Source of the DNA: Sphagnum compactum
Lineage: Eukaryota > Bryophyta > Sphagnopsida > Sphagnales
DNA: 64,000 bases
Reading direction: 5' to 3'
NCBI GenBank assembly: GCA_965153455.1
Contig: OZ234500.1
Location: 4,712,001 to 4,776,000, forward strand
Shown here one piece after another: positions 23,634-36,362 of this stretch (its first letter is position 1; every line of letters starts with the position of its first letter). Under the pieces are notes generated by a model that worked only from the letters and a program-made list of their open reading frames with translations, ran no database searches and was not told the origin of the DNA. The translations under genes and the position numbers were made by a program.

Positions 23634-24546
23634 TGTTGCAACCTTAGCCTTGGGTTCGCGACCAAGGCAAGGGCTTGCAAAGGTGGGGGCCAAGAGTGAA
23701 GCCTGGGAGTCACATTTCATGCTCCCGAGAGTGCAGGAGAGTGTGAGAGAATGAACCCCACACTCCCAAGTGAACTCCCACTTTGGGAGTTGGAGTCCCA
23801 GTGGACTCCCGAATCCTCAGAGGGCGATTGCAGGGCTCAAAATGCATTGAATCAAAAAGTTCCTTGTAACATTGAAAGTTCTTGGAACGTAGATGTCCAA
23901 AATGGGCTCACATGACCCATTTTGGCACTTAAAACATAAGTTATGGCCAAAAGAAGGACCGGGAATCAAATTGCCAATTTGACTTTTGACCATTAAAAGT
24001 CAAAAATCGCCCTGATTTCCTTGCGTTCAAGTGACGTGTCACATATCGTTGGAAAGTTCTTGACGAGGGCTACAACTTTATTTAGACCTCACTTCAATCA
24101 AAGGTCTACACATAAAGTTATAGGCCTCCAAAGTTGCGGAAGTCCCAATTTTGACGATTTCGGGAATTCAACTTGCGAATCCCGGGACAAAATGACATTT
24201 GGGTGATGGCCCGGTGGCCAGGCATAGATAATACTATAAAGGGAAGGTGGTGGCTTCCCCCAAGTCTTGGCCGTGGTGAGTCTTGTGAGTTCGTGTTTGC
24301 CCGTGGTTCGTCCGTGCACCAAAAATGCTGCAATTTTACATTAACCAACTTATTATTTGGTTTATGCAGGTCCATGTGATTAATTGGCCCGCTTGTCTCT
24401 CGTCCTAGTCCCCATCCTGGAGCTCCAGCACGCCCTTCTACCCCCGAAATGCTACAAGCTAGGGAGCATGCCCCGGTTCCTTATCCTTTTGCTGTTTTCA
24501 CCTTAGACTCACATTTGAGTCTATTAAGGAGCTTGGGAGTGCATCA
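23634..24546 (+). mobile_element. Solo LTR, family copy B (913 bp, TSD TTTAT)
   Basis: It begins TGTTGCAACCTTAGCC and ends GGGAGTGCATCA, so it has TG..CA termini with short imperfect inverted ends. A perfect 5-bp duplication TTTAT flanks it (23629-23633 and 24547-24551). A TATA-like CTATAAA lies at 24234-24240, followed by GGTGGTGGCTTCCC shared with copies A and C. CACTCCCAAGTGAACTCCC-type repeats lie in the first 200 bases. There is no internal domain beside it. It is the reference copy that fixes the ends of this LTR family. Confidence 0.88.
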
Positions 24547-25141
24547 TTTATGATGTTTTAAATGTTTTGTAATTTTGTTGTTAAGGTTGAATTTTTTTGT
24601 TGGGAAGAGAGTATCCGTTTGATTAGGAGCTTTGAAAGAGGTTATATCTTAAAAAGGCCTAATTTGTTGGGCCTTGCCCCTGGGTTCATTAGATTGGAAC
24701 AGATTTTTTTTTGGTGTTCAAAGTGGACACAATAGGTAGATGTATAACATCTTATCTATTGATAAGGCCAATGTGTTTGTGATGTTTTGTTGCTAAAGTT
24801 ATATTAATAAACTATCTAGAATGTTATGTTATTTTTGTCAAACTTCCTGAGTTAGATTGTAGAAAGACTTATTTCTAATTAATTTATGTGAGAAGTCATG
24901 AGATGTGTTGGGTGGATCATATTGTGGGGTACATTTGATGTCATCAAACTTTCCATTTATACATGAACTTCTATGTATGTCCTTAAGGATTATGTCCTAA
25001 CGTGATTATGTGGGAAACAAATACATGAGTGTTGGGGTACATGTCACAAATGAGATGATGACGATAGAACCAATGTTGGGTGATTCTCATTTTTTTGTGA
25101 GAACCGACCAATTTTAGTTCTTACATTACGTTATGATCGAT

Positions 25142-25146
<5 letters not shown>

Positions 25147-25191
<45 letters not shown>
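25147..25191. repeat. AT dinucleotide microsatellite
   Basis: About 22 AT dinucleotides with one C interruption, within the left end of the hAT element. Confidence 0.95.
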
Positions 25192-25539
25192 TTGGGGTTG
25201 GTGAGAACCAACTAGGATTTCAAAATTTTTATTTTTTCCAAATTCACTCGGTTCTCAAATTGGGCGGTTCTTGCATATATGATAACAGTCAGTTCTCCTA
25301 TCTAGTTTTCACAACCTGGTGTTTTTATTCGATTTTAATATTTATTTTAATAAATATTCCATTCTTTTATTAATTAAAATAATTTTAAACTTAAAAATGA
25401 ATTGAAAATAAATGGAAATTTGGAAAAAAACATTATTCACAATTTACAACTCCACAACTTCGTTCCTTTAAAAAGTTCCTTCAAAATTAAAATCATTCTC
25501 AATAAAATCTACCAAATTAGAAAGGGATTTACAACCTAT

Positions 25540-27850
25540 CCTAGGATTATTGGGCCAATTTGTGTTCACAAAAATCAAAATTTCCAAAAATTTTGATTGT
25601 AAACGGCATCTCCTAAGACTAGTAAAAATTCCAACTAATGAAAATATTCTTTCTATTTCAATTTGAGATCCAACTATTCCTAAGATTTATCTAACACAAA
25701 AACCAATTGTAGGAAACATGCTCTCATGTTTTTCCCACCAATGTAGTGGACATTTGATGTCTTTAACATCCATTTGATAATGCCTGAAAATCAGAAGTTC
25801 TTTATTGACCAATTTCGTTGTTGGCTCACTTGTGTTGGTTGTCATCTCAAAGATATCCAAATTTTTATCCTCTTCGACCTTTTGATCAACAACACCCTTT
25901 TCAAATTCAACCAATGGATGTAAATGTTAATAACATTTCAGAAGCATAAGAAATAAAGTTTTTTGTCATATTTTTTAACAATTGCCTTACCTTGTTCACA
26001 ACCAATAAGTGAGGACACAAGACAAAGAGTTTTAAACCTAGGGTCCAACATTAAAAATATATATTATGGGCCTACCTTTCTTCATATTTTTTTAAAGAAT
26101 CCATAACCTGAATAACTTCCTTCTTTATGTTGAAGGCCAAACATGACAACTCATAAACAACATTTCCAATTTTTTCCATTAAGTTGTCAAAGGTTACAGA
26201 ATCAATTTCATCATAAATTTTAGACTCATGGACATGGCAAAATGTAGTGCATCACTTACCAAATAACGACCCTTAAACTGGTTCAAAATATAAGTAGACA
26301 CAACAGGGCCAAGAGAATCAATAATGATGCGACAAATGTGTCGTGTCAAAGGAGGTGGTACACTTGCATTCATTTTCACAAAATTTTGCTTGCTATAACA
26401 TAATATAATTACTTCTTTGAACTGCAAAGCTTCTTGGAAAAGGATAATTTTGTTGACAAATTTGCAACAACAAAAGAAAATGTTAGATTATGCACAATAG
26501 CAGTTGAAAAAAGTGAAGGAAATGTTATGCAAAGTAAAAAATTGACAAAGAATGTGCACATAAAAAAGTCTAAAAAACTAAAAATTTACCTTATCTTCAT
26601 TGGAGTATTCAATTTCTGAGGGTGAAGACCTGCATTTACACATGCCTTTTCCCATTATTGCCTACCTTTTTAAAAATAATTTGGCCAAGTTATGCATTTC
26701 TGCAAATCTCCTTGAGTAGATTTGATTAACACATCATAAATCTTTGCAAACTTTTTCCTTTGTTGTAGCATATTAGTAAGCTTCGGAAAATTCATGCCCA
26801 AAATAAATGCCCTAAAAACTTTCCTCCAAACCCAACGTATCACAATTGATAATTGATTTAAGAACTGTAGTCATAGTGTTCAGATTAGATCCCTCATCCT
26901 TGACATAAGCAATAATTTTTCCTTTCAATGCATAACAATCCAACAATTCTATCAACTTTTTAGCCAAAGTTTGTCTAATAGTGTATATTGGCTCAAAAAG
27001 ACCAAGGGTAATGTGTTTTGGTTGCCAATCATCTCTTAAAAAATTAATCACCAATGTAAAACTATCATGTCCAACTTTTGACATCCACAAATCAAAGCTT
27101 GTAATTGCAAAATGACATTCTACTGAAGTTGGTTAAACATATAATTGTTTAATTTTTTCCACTAATCCGGGTAGTAATTCATTAAAAAATTGTTTTCTGG
27201 AAGGAAAAACAATTATGGGACACAATTGCATACTAAATCTTTTTAACCAATTGTTTTTTACAAATTGTAAAGGAAGATTGTTTTTGACAATTAAAAAAGT
27301 AAAATCTTCCAAATTTTTTTTTTGCTACACATCATCTTTTTTAAAAGGTTCTTTTGCAGCAAAAAAATTAGATATGGAATTGGAAGAAACATTTGGTATC
27401 TTTTGGGAAGGTTGTTTCTCATCTTTCTTCAAAGGACAATTAATTTCTTTTTCAAAATTTCTTAATATATTATGATGATCTGAATTGACATGTTTCCTTT
27501 ATGTAGCTATGCCATTAGTTGTATTTAATGTGATTAATCCTTTCCTAGGTTGCGTTTTTGGATTTACATTCAATATTGGATTATTGTGACAAAGAATTCA
27601 GCGCATAGTTTGAAGAGCTGTTACATTAATTTCTTTGTTATCATCAACACAATAAAATGCCCAACACAATGCATTTTTGCTATTTGTTATCCAAAATGTT
27701 TTTTGTGCATGTGACTTCTTTAAAATTTTTTCATTCATTTTTGGATTCCTATTTCCTTCTATTTGAAGTCTATCCATTTCTTTAGGTTTTAGTAACATTT
27801 CATCTTCTATTCTTACTTCATTCATAAACACATCACATGTATTTTCGTTT
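25540..27850 (-). pseudogene. hAT transposase pseudogene (DUF659 and C-terminal dimerisation region)
   Basis: Reading the minus strand from right to left, the order is ECHFAITSFDLWMSKVGHDS, NFLRDDWQPKHITLGLFEP, GKIIAYVKDEGSNLNTMTT (26812-27090), then DIKCPLHWWEKHESMFPTIG (25687-25914), then VGSQIEIERIFSLVG after a stop codon. The order and motifs match plant hAT transposases of the RICESLEEPER/BED-finger type. A stop lies directly after GFCVR in the dimerisation domain, and further breaks separate the pieces at 27598-27831 and 26194-26427. An N-terminal BED finger was not recognised. The gene is dead. Confidence 0.85.
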
Positions 27851-28529
27851 TTAGAAGACTATTCCATTATTACTTAGAATTGTGATTAAAAATTAATTTG
27901 TTTTGTGATTAAGAATTATTGCCCTAGTGAATAACAAAAAATAAATAAATTATGATCTTATCAAAGTTTAAAAACTAATACTTAATGACGAAAAACTAAC
28001 ATTTACAAACAATTAGAAAATGTTATCTATCAAAGATTAAAAACTAACATTTACAAGCAATTACAAAATGCAATCTATCTTCTAAGATTTTACAAAAATA
28101 AGATATGTATATTTTTAAACTTCTCAGAAAAAGTTTAGGGATTAGGGATTATAAGGTGGAAAATGTATGGGTTTTCTGGGTGAATTTTTTTAATAAGTTA
28201 TGTTTAAGTTTATAAAATCCTATTAAAAAAAAACACATCAATTAGAAAATTGTTACATAATGAAAAGAAACAACACAAAATGAAAAAAAAAAAGAATAAC
28301 AACAACAACAACCCAAAAAAAAAAAAAACGAAAACAATAGAACGAAAACTACAAAAAATGAAGCTGCAACTAAAAATAAATAAATCAAAAAATGGAAAAT
28401 ATGCAATGGAACTTACTTCTGGTGTTCAAGTTGGTGTCAAAGCTCCAAGATCCAACCTGCACATGCAAGGGAAAGGGAAGTACCATACTAACCAAGTAAA
28501 ACAAAGCAACAATGCAAGAGGAGCAGCAA

Positions 28530-28880
28530 CAATAGCATGAGAAGAACAATAGAGGCTAGGTTAACAAGTACCTAAAATGTGCGACAATGCGAGAAGAATA
28601 GTGCAAAGGGAATGACAAGGTGAAAAAAACATTGCGAGAGGAGTGGCACTGGGAGAAGAGTTGTAGCGTGAAAAGAGTAGCACACAATTGTAGCATGAGA
28701 GGAACAATGCGAGAGGTGCAACACAAGAGGAACATCACGAAGAGCAACAACGCGAAAAGAATGGCCATGTGAGAGGAGCAACAATGTGTAAGGAGTAGCA
28801 ATGCAAGAAGAAACAACATGAGAGGAACAATGCTAGAGGAGCAACGTGAGGAGCAACGTGAAAGGAATGTGAAAAAAAAA
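28530..28880. repeat. Minisatellite of GAGAGGAGCAACAATGC-type units
   Basis: Short units of about 20-30 bp with GAGAGGAGCA, AACAATGCGAGAG and GAATG variants recur through about 350 bp. On the minus strand this gives a serine/cysteine/leucine-rich chance ORF. It sits inside the hAT element. Confidence 0.75.
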
Positions 28881-29308
28881 ACTAATACCCAACAAATGCA
28901 ACACAAAGCAATAACAGTGCCAAATAAACAAACATAAAATGAACATCACTGGAACATTAGAAGACAAAAAATAAGTTTATGTGACAAAAAATGAAGCATG
29001 GGCTTCATTTTTATGCATGTTCTTTATCCCTAACCTTAAATAGTGCCTTTGCCTCCCTAGGCGGCAATGGTTATTTAGGAACCTTAAACCGTCAACTACC
29101 GAGAACCAGATGCAAGTTCTTTAAAAGAATCTGTCCGGTTCTCCAAAATTAAAACTTAAAAGAACTGGTTTTCACTACCGATTTCTCATTCATGTGAGAA
29201 CTGGAGGGTCGTTCTCCATCCAATTCTCACAATCAACCATGTCAACTGGTTCTCATTGTGAGAACCGGGTTGAGAACTAGGTCAAGATTTGAGAACCGCC
29301 CAACATTG

Positions 29309-29990
29309 CAAATAACTAGTTGAGCTCCATGAGAGTGGAATTGAAGTGATGTGATCCACAATGACCCATATATTAGATTATGTTGAGTAGGTACTTAGGT
29401 GTTTAGACAATTTGTTAAGTTGTTTGATTTAGGTTAATTCATTGTGTAACAATTCTTGGAGATCTTGGTTCAATTATCGACTTTTTCATTTTGGAATGTG
29501 TTGTTTTTCGTTCCTTGTTCTTTTCTTTACACTAGGTTTTAGAACCTATATAAATATTTTTAGAAATATTTTTCATAGCTATAAGACCTACACAACGTTC
29601 AATTGCCAATATTAAAAAAACTAGTTTTAAAAATGCTACCAATCTAGAATAAAAGTTCATATGTGACCAAAAAGAAAAATCAAATTTTTTTTTCAAAATT
29701 TTTGACAATTATTTTAGTTAAAAAGGAATATTAGGATAGAATAGTCCCTTTCTATTTTTATTTTTCACATTTTAGCGAAATTTAACACCCAAAAGAATGC
29801 CACCGCACAACACTGGTATTGGGCCTGTTTTTGGTAACCTGGTTTGGCACCTCTATGACATGCCCCTGGATTTGGCACCTCGATAGAGGGCAGTGTCGCA
29901 GCGACAGAGAGCGAAGGGCTTATGTCGCAGCACTTGTGCAGAGAAGACGAAGAATACGACGAAGAAGTGGAGGAGGAGGAGGAGGAGGAG
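29309..29990. other. Intergenic DNA and probable promoter/leader of CPP1
   Basis: AT-rich until about 29770, then GC-richer with CAGCGACAGAGAGCGAAG and a GAGGAG run before the start codon at 30001. An upstream ATG at 29922 opens a frame that overlaps the CPP1 start. Confidence 0.5.
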
Positions 29991-30000
29991 GAGAATTGCA

Positions 30001-33000
30001 ATGGCGTCCTGTGGGGCTTGCATCTATCCTCCTGTTCAATGTACTCCCAATTTGTACACCATCTCCCAATCCCATCTTCTGTCGTCGCCCATAACTTCTT
30101 CGTCCCACACCAAATGGGTTGCAAGACATTTTCCAGCTCTTAGGCAATCTCGCTTCTGTATCAGGTATGTGTTATAGTCTGCTTTTGTAGCTGTTGTTGT
30201 TATTGTTGCTTGCTAGCTATTTCCTTCCTGTATGTGTGAGCGTGTGTGTGAGTCTTTGAATGAAGTCTGAGTTTTCGAATCTTAGGGTTCGGGGTTTAAG
30301 CGGGTGATGTGGATCAGGGTTTGAGGATGTTTGTGTGTAATGTTTGCTCTTTGATTTTTCTTGCGTTGTTGTTACTTATTACCTACTTCATTCCTGTGTG
30401 AGCGTGTGTGTGAGTCTTTGAAAGAAGTCTGGGTTTTCGTATGTTAGGGTTTGGGGTTCAAGCGGGTCATGCGGATTAGGATTTGGCAGTGTTTGTTGGT
30501 TGCTTTGTTATCTTATCTGGGGATTTTTTTTTTTTTTTAAATTAAATTTTTTCCCTTTCTTTTTCTTGGAACTAAAGGTTGAAATTCATGCAGGAGAGAC
30601 AAGTTGGTGTTAAGAAGATGGAGGATAGAATGTAGTGCGGCTGATGCAGCTTCCTCAAGTGCTGGTGCTTCTGACGAGAGTCCTTACCAAGTAAACTCTC
30701 TCACTTCACAACTTTTCCCAACACAAAGTATTCCAAGTAAATGTAGCAGAATCCCATTGCATGATGGATTCCGTTCCAAGTCAGTGGATTTTATAGACAA
30801 CACATGTTGTCCAAATTGCATTTTGATGGCAATCTTGATGGTTGGGAACAACCAGCATACTAACACATTCTTTACAATAGCTAACAGATATTGAACCACG
30901 TGTGCTTAGCGGAACTGGATTTGTCACACAATTAGTCAGTTCTGGGTGCTTTTCTGGTGTCTCTTTCAGTGTGTGTGTTGTCATGTTTGATCAATGTGTA
31001 ATGGTTTCTATATGTTCAATTTTATTCAATTACAAGAAAGTATGATAGTGGATGTGTACACTACAGATGAGAAGTTCCCTCACAGTTCTTTGCCATTATC
31101 CAACTTTTGGATTTCTTTATAATTGGGGAGCACAGGTTTTGGGAGTCAGCCCACTGGAGAAATTCGATACAATCAAGGCTACATACAGAAGAAAACACAA
31201 GGATGCAGAGAGGCAAGGAAATGAGGCTGCAATGGCTCGGGTTTGCAACTACCTCTTTTTTCAGTGCCCTAATGTTGTGGACCTACTTTCTGACCATATC
31301 AGTTGAAATTTTTGAAGCTTGTAGCATGGGTTATCTCTCAGAAACGGCTGCAAGATTCAGAAAATGCTGTTGAAGGATCACTTTTGGACTCAGATTGTTA
31401 TGGACTCAATGCCACAGCAGGGGCCTCCATTTTGAGTTTGTGCCCTAATATGGAGTGATACTTGTGAATATCGTCCTTCTTCTGGCAGTTTGACCAAGCA
31501 TATGACAGGATCATGATGACCCAATTATCAAACCGCAAACAGGGTCTTACGTTTGGCTCTTTTGAGGTTGGTTAATACTATCAGTGCTGTGATTTCAGCT
31601 CTAAACTGAATTTCTTATGGAAAGTGCAAGGCACTAGAAATTTCTAAACTAAATTTCTAAATTTTTAATTTCTTTATTTTAATCTTCCTTCTGGTTCATG
31701 ATTATGCAGGTATCAAAAGAAATTAAATATGCTGATAAGCGTTCCTGGTTTCCTTGGGGTCCAAAGTAATCACCATTCCTGGACCCTTTTTGCACATATC
31801 TACTGCACTGTATGTAGTTCTATCCTGTAGTTGTCCTTTCAACAGGTAACAGATTTGATGATCTCCATAACATTACTGCAGGGTTGCTCAATTGGGTCAA
31901 AAAGAGGTTCTTATGAATTTGGCAATCTCGGCATTTTTTGTAAGTTTTCATCTGTCTCCTGTCACTTCCAATCAGTAACTATGTTGATATTTGTGGTTTC
32001 TGAGGTAAAAGGAAATGACCTAGAAATATATTGAACAAATCAAACTGGGTCAACGGAGATGGAACCAAAAAAAGGGCATGTTTGAAGAAACTCATGCATG
32101 GTGGCATTTGTGATGGCAGTCAATTTGGATGGTGTCAGCAGGAGAAGCTGAATGGAAGCCACTTCAGTTCCTCATTTTCAGCTACATGTTCCGCATATTC
32201 AACAAACTGAAGGAGTATGAGCCTGCTTCATCCTCCATCTCAAGTGTAAGGTTCAGTTGGCATTGTACTATAGAGGCCCTTTTAGTGATAACACAAAAGA
32301 CTGTATACTGCACACAATATCAGCTGTGCTACATTGTCTTTCACTGTCTGCCAGAATTCTGTCAGCTGAATTCAGTGTGAGTTTTGTACTCTCAACATAA
32401 GGAAGGGAAATAACATGATTCATGTCTGTGGGTTGTTTCTACATGCAGGAGGATGAGGATGGAAGTCGGAGGACTAAAAGTGGAAAGCGACTTCTTCGAA
32501 CTCTTGGTCTAGTGTTTGGCTGCGTTGGATTGGCCTCTCTGGTAGGTCATGCTATCTTGTTCTTAAACCTAGCCTCAAGCCATTAGCCTTAGTTGTAGGA
32601 GAAAGAGCCACTGTGGAACTGGGGTAGTTTCAAACCTTATCCAGCTCCAGGTAAACCCATAACGCAGCTTTAACTTTCTGAAGTTTGGAAATCTCTTGCT
32701 TATGATTTTCAGGGAGAAGATAGGGCTGATAACCACACTTCTTTTTCTTCTTCTTATGCTTCTTGTCTTGCTGATCAGGATTTTTCATTGTGAATACAGA
32801 GAAAATAGATTTATTTGCTGTGCATAGAGTCAATCCTTAAATCTCAGCACACTTATATGTGCATGGTGTCACAGGCCTTTACTGGTACTCTCAACATGTA
32901 TGAGCTTCTTGGACAGTACATTCCACGATCCTTCCTTGGTGCTCAAGTAAGTTGTGACCATTATAAGTTGTGACCATCAAATAGTTATAAGAAAGTCTTC

Positions 33001-33280
33001 TCTTTGTGTTTAAAACAATATTGTAGCCCCTTGAAGTATTTGGATACAGGACACACTTTGAGAAATTTCTGGCTGGGGTGTATGATAGTGCTTTAGCAAC
33101 AATCCAAGTGCTTGTCATGAACTATATCTTGGGGTGAAGATGGGGTTCATCTTCAGGTGAAGATATCAATCAGTGTGGTGGAATCTCATTTGGATGCTTG
33201 CTGTGGTGTTGTTTCAGGAACTGTTTGTGACTGTGGTGTCAGCAGTGGCGCTCTTTATCATTGGCTCTTTCTTCAGATGA
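30001..33280 (+). CDS. CPP1: CPP1/CDF1-like J-like chaperone of chloroplast, ten exons
   Basis: Chloroplast membrane holdase that in Arabidopsis protects protochlorophyllide oxidoreductase. Exons are 30001-30164, 30594-30690, 31136-31240, 31489-31566, 31710-31765, 31882-31939, 32120-32245, 32449-32541, 32875-32946 and 33218-33280, giving 303 aa. Residues 1 to about 60 are rich in S, T and basic residues, as in a transit peptide. A J-like region at about 83-150 (PYQVLGVSPLEKFDTIKATY ... AYDRIMMTQL) lacks the HPD tripeptide, which defines this family. GLTFGSFEVSKEIKYADKRS, then NLAISAFF, WKPLQFLIFSYMFRIFNKLK, LGLVFGCVGLASLAFTG and VVSAVALFIIGSFFR give three to four membrane segments. Junctions inside NLAISAFF/SIWMV and GPK/VAQ fit the family alignment. 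No defect is seen. Confidence 0.9.
30195..30520. repeat. Tandem duplication (about 162 bp x 2) in CPP1 intron 1
   Basis: GAGCGTGTGTGTGAGTCTTT occurs at 30238 and again at about 30400. It is followed in both places by GAA(T/A)GAAGTCTG, a TTAGGGTT segment and AAGCGGGT. The two halves are about 85% alike by eye, so the duplication is moderately old. Confidence 0.8.
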
Positions 33281-34121
33281 CTGCTCACTGCAATTGCTCA
33301 ATAGATCACCCTATAGATCAGATGTCTGGCTGACTGGCTCTGCAGAAGCTCTTTGTTGCATTTTCTCTAGTCATCAGCTGTAATTCAGTTTCAATTTTTT
33401 CTTCCAGTTGTAGACATGGTTATGCAGTTGTAAAGTAATTTGCATTTCAGCCCTTCTGATTTGCATCTCATGTGTACCCTGAACCTGTTGGGATTCAATA
33501 CTTGTTTTGTGTCTCCTTGGACATGGACACATTCTATGTGCTGCTACAGGCATGTACTGTTTGCTGTGATCTTTCCACAACTTGGAGGCCTCTTGGTCTC
33601 TGGCTTGATCACTGAGGGCTGGACCCATGATAGCTGAGTTCAGTATTGTGTTTACATCTAGCATGCACGCTTGCAAGGGTAGGGGCTGTCAAGTCCTTGC
33701 AGAAGAATCAGGTGATGGATGTTGGGACCAATAGCTCTAGGGTGGTCCAAGATGAGGTGTTGATGAAAGACACTGGTGGTTCTTCCTTATCTTGTGTTGA
33801 AGTCCTCATACAAATTTTGTGTAAAATGTGCAGCTGTTCTACCTGAAATATATAATTTGAGGCAAAGTATGCAGAAGCTGTATGTATTTCAACTGAAGAC
33901 CTGAGCTACAGTACACACAAGTTTGCTGAGTTTCTGGATACCTTGATGGCTTCCTTGCTTGCACCTGGTCCTGAGAATCTCCTTGGTCTCTTGCATGGGC
34001 AACTTCCAAATTAGAATATAATCAAACCTGTAGGTTAAAATGCACTGTGGCTCCCACTTCTTCAGATGCTAATTTGCAATCTGTGAAAAGTATTTCCTTA
34101 TGTATATACAATTGGCTCAGC

Positions 34122-34133
34122 TGAGAGAGAGAG

Positions 34134-34166
<33 letters not shown>
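34122..34166. repeat. GA microsatellite
   Basis: About 22 GA dinucleotides with one GC interruption. Confidence 0.95.
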
Positions 34167-34170
<4 letters not shown>

Positions 34171-36320
34171 TACAGGAATTCCAGGGTCTCCATGTGTAAG
34201 ATTTCCACCCCACAATGTACTTGGTGACATTTGAACAAAATCAGAAAGTTTCGTGCCACCCAGCAAGCGGTGCATGTTGTGCTGATAGACCTTGTCTTTC
34301 ATGTCTGATTTGCTGTCTCATGTCGTTCCAGAACTTGGAAGCTGCTGAACATACAGTAAGCAGGAATGAATCAAACAGTTTGTTTAAATGCATAAAAGTC
34401 TTGTGTTCTTTTTCCCTTTGTGACCCATTTCTGTGTGAATTCTGTTTTGTTTTCTGCAACTCACAGAGCTGTGTCAGTCTTTCTACCATCTTCTTCGAGA
34501 CTTTCATATGCATGTGTGGAATTCATTGAAAGATGAGCAACTGACAATTTTTTATGTGCTTTGCTCATCGAAGTGGGCCCTGGATTCTCCACCTGCAGCA
34601 TGCACTGCCCCCCAAATGAAAAGGCTCTCGATTCTGGTTATCTTGCTCCAGTAGTCTTGCCCAAGGTGCATACAATAGACCTTTTCAATTTTTGTTGCAA
34701 ATTGCTCTCTGTATCATGTGATTGCACTCAGAGTACAGGAACAGCAAAAGTTGTGAACATTAGTGTCCTCACAAGATCCAGTGCAAGTTACCAAGGGTAT
34801 GTCTGTTGTCCTCTCTCACCCAAACCTCCAAACCATCATCAATGCACCAAATTTCTACTGTGTAACAATGTGAATCTTCATTTGTTCTCAAGAGCAGACT
34901 GGAGCTCTCCATTAGATGTGTGCAGAGGATGGTTGCTGTATTGAGGGATTGGTGGCAGCAGCTGTTGCATAGTTAGCACATCTTTGCAGCTAGAGTGAAA
35001 ACCTTTGGTTTTGGTTTTTTCTGGCTTTTGTTCTCATCTTTCACTCGACAATTCTCCTTGATGATCACCTCTCATCTTCCAGTGTTCTGACTTTATGGTA
35101 TGCACTAAACCATCGAATGTGCTTTTCCAACTATGAGTTGTTTGAAGTAACCAACTTGTGATACTGATTTGTCTTCTGCAGCTCTTCTGCAGCTCCCTGA
35201 GGGTACGAAGGATATGGGAGTTTCTTTGAGCTTGAAAGGAGATGGTCAGCCTGGGTGCCAGGGAACAAGAATAGTGCAAATCATTGCAACACCTGCATGT
35301 AAAGAAAGGATTGCAAATCAGCTATAAGTCTCAGCAACAGCGGCATGCCGTGGTAAGCTCCATCATTATGGAATCTCCTCAGATATCTAAATTGTAAGTG
35401 TGACTGAGGAATAGAAGCTATATGATCTTGTGCATCTTACACATGTCTATATAATTGAAAGTACAACTGTGGAATAGAAAAGCTTCCAGTTTGCAGTTTG
35501 CATTGCAGAATAGACGTGCTTCAGTGGTGAGGATGATGGCTAAGGTGCCTCCTGTCCATGTGGTCTAGATGCAGCTATGAACTTCACAGGAGAGAAATTT
35601 AGGCTTGCTGTGTAATCCACCAGAAATCAGCAACTACAAACATGCAAATGCAGGACTCAATGCATGCCTTCATGATAGATAGATGTTTTAGCATCAGACA
35701 TGATGTGAAGCACTTTCAGTTTCCAAAGATAGAAGAATCATCTGACACAAATCCTTCCAGGACACTCTCTGCACCTTATACATGCTCTGCAAAGATTGAT
35801 CTTCTTCTTGGGTAGAATTAGTACTGAAAGAAAAGGAAGATTCACACACCTTGATCCTTCCTCTGCTTCTTCTTCTTCTTTAGCTTCGCCATCTTCTTCT
35901 TTCTTGCAGGAGTCTCTTTTGGGAGCTGAGATTTGAGAACAAACTTTGGTGATGCTCTCTCTTGATGTTGTAATTATAAAATCCCTGTTGTAAATATTAT
36001 CAAACAACGTGATCTGATCTGTTTTGATTAATGCACACTGACAAGAATCAGTGAAGAAGAAGAAAACCTCTTGCTGCTGCTGGTGCTGCAGCAATTGAGT
36101 ACATGATTCTCCTGCTGCTGCCGGAATCAAGTACATGATCCTCCTGCCGCTGGTGCCATTGAGAACATGATCTCCTCCTCCTGCTACTACTGCCGGTGCA
36201 AACAGACATGATTTGAATGCAGAAATTCCCGATACATGCACGAAGGAAACAGAATTGTGATGGTAAATGTTGAAGCCAACAACAATCCAAGAATCTGAAA
36301 CTCACGGTGGACAGTGAGAC

Positions 36321-36362
36321 AAAGAGAGAGAGAGACGCACGCACGCACACACACACACACAC
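36321..36362. repeat. Compound GA/GCAC/CA microsatellite
   Basis: GAGAGAGAGAGA passes into GCACGCACGCAC and then CACACACACACACA without a break. Confidence 0.9.

Larger units (their letters stand above)
25071..29308 (-). mobile_element. hAT transposon, decayed (4238 bp)
   Basis: The left end CAATGTTGGGTGATTCTCA and the reverse complement of the right end match at 17 of 19 bases. Flanking 8-mers GATAGAAC and CAAATAAC agree at 5 of 8 positions, compatible with an old 8-bp duplication. A broken hAT transposase is encoded on the minus strand (see 25540-27850). A GA/GCAAC minisatellite lies at 28530-28880 and an AT repeat at 25147-25191. The element is not autonomous now. Confidence 0.85.

Noticed and set aside
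28250-28906. Lysine/asparagine-rich + ORF and serine/leucine-rich minus ORF
   Set aside because: They translate A-rich DNA and a GA/GCAAC minisatellite inside the hAT element; neither matches a hAT protein.
31052-31373. 84- and 88-codon ORFs in the CPP1 gene
   Set aside because: They are intron read-through around exon 3 (31136-31240); the conserved protein needs the spliced frame.
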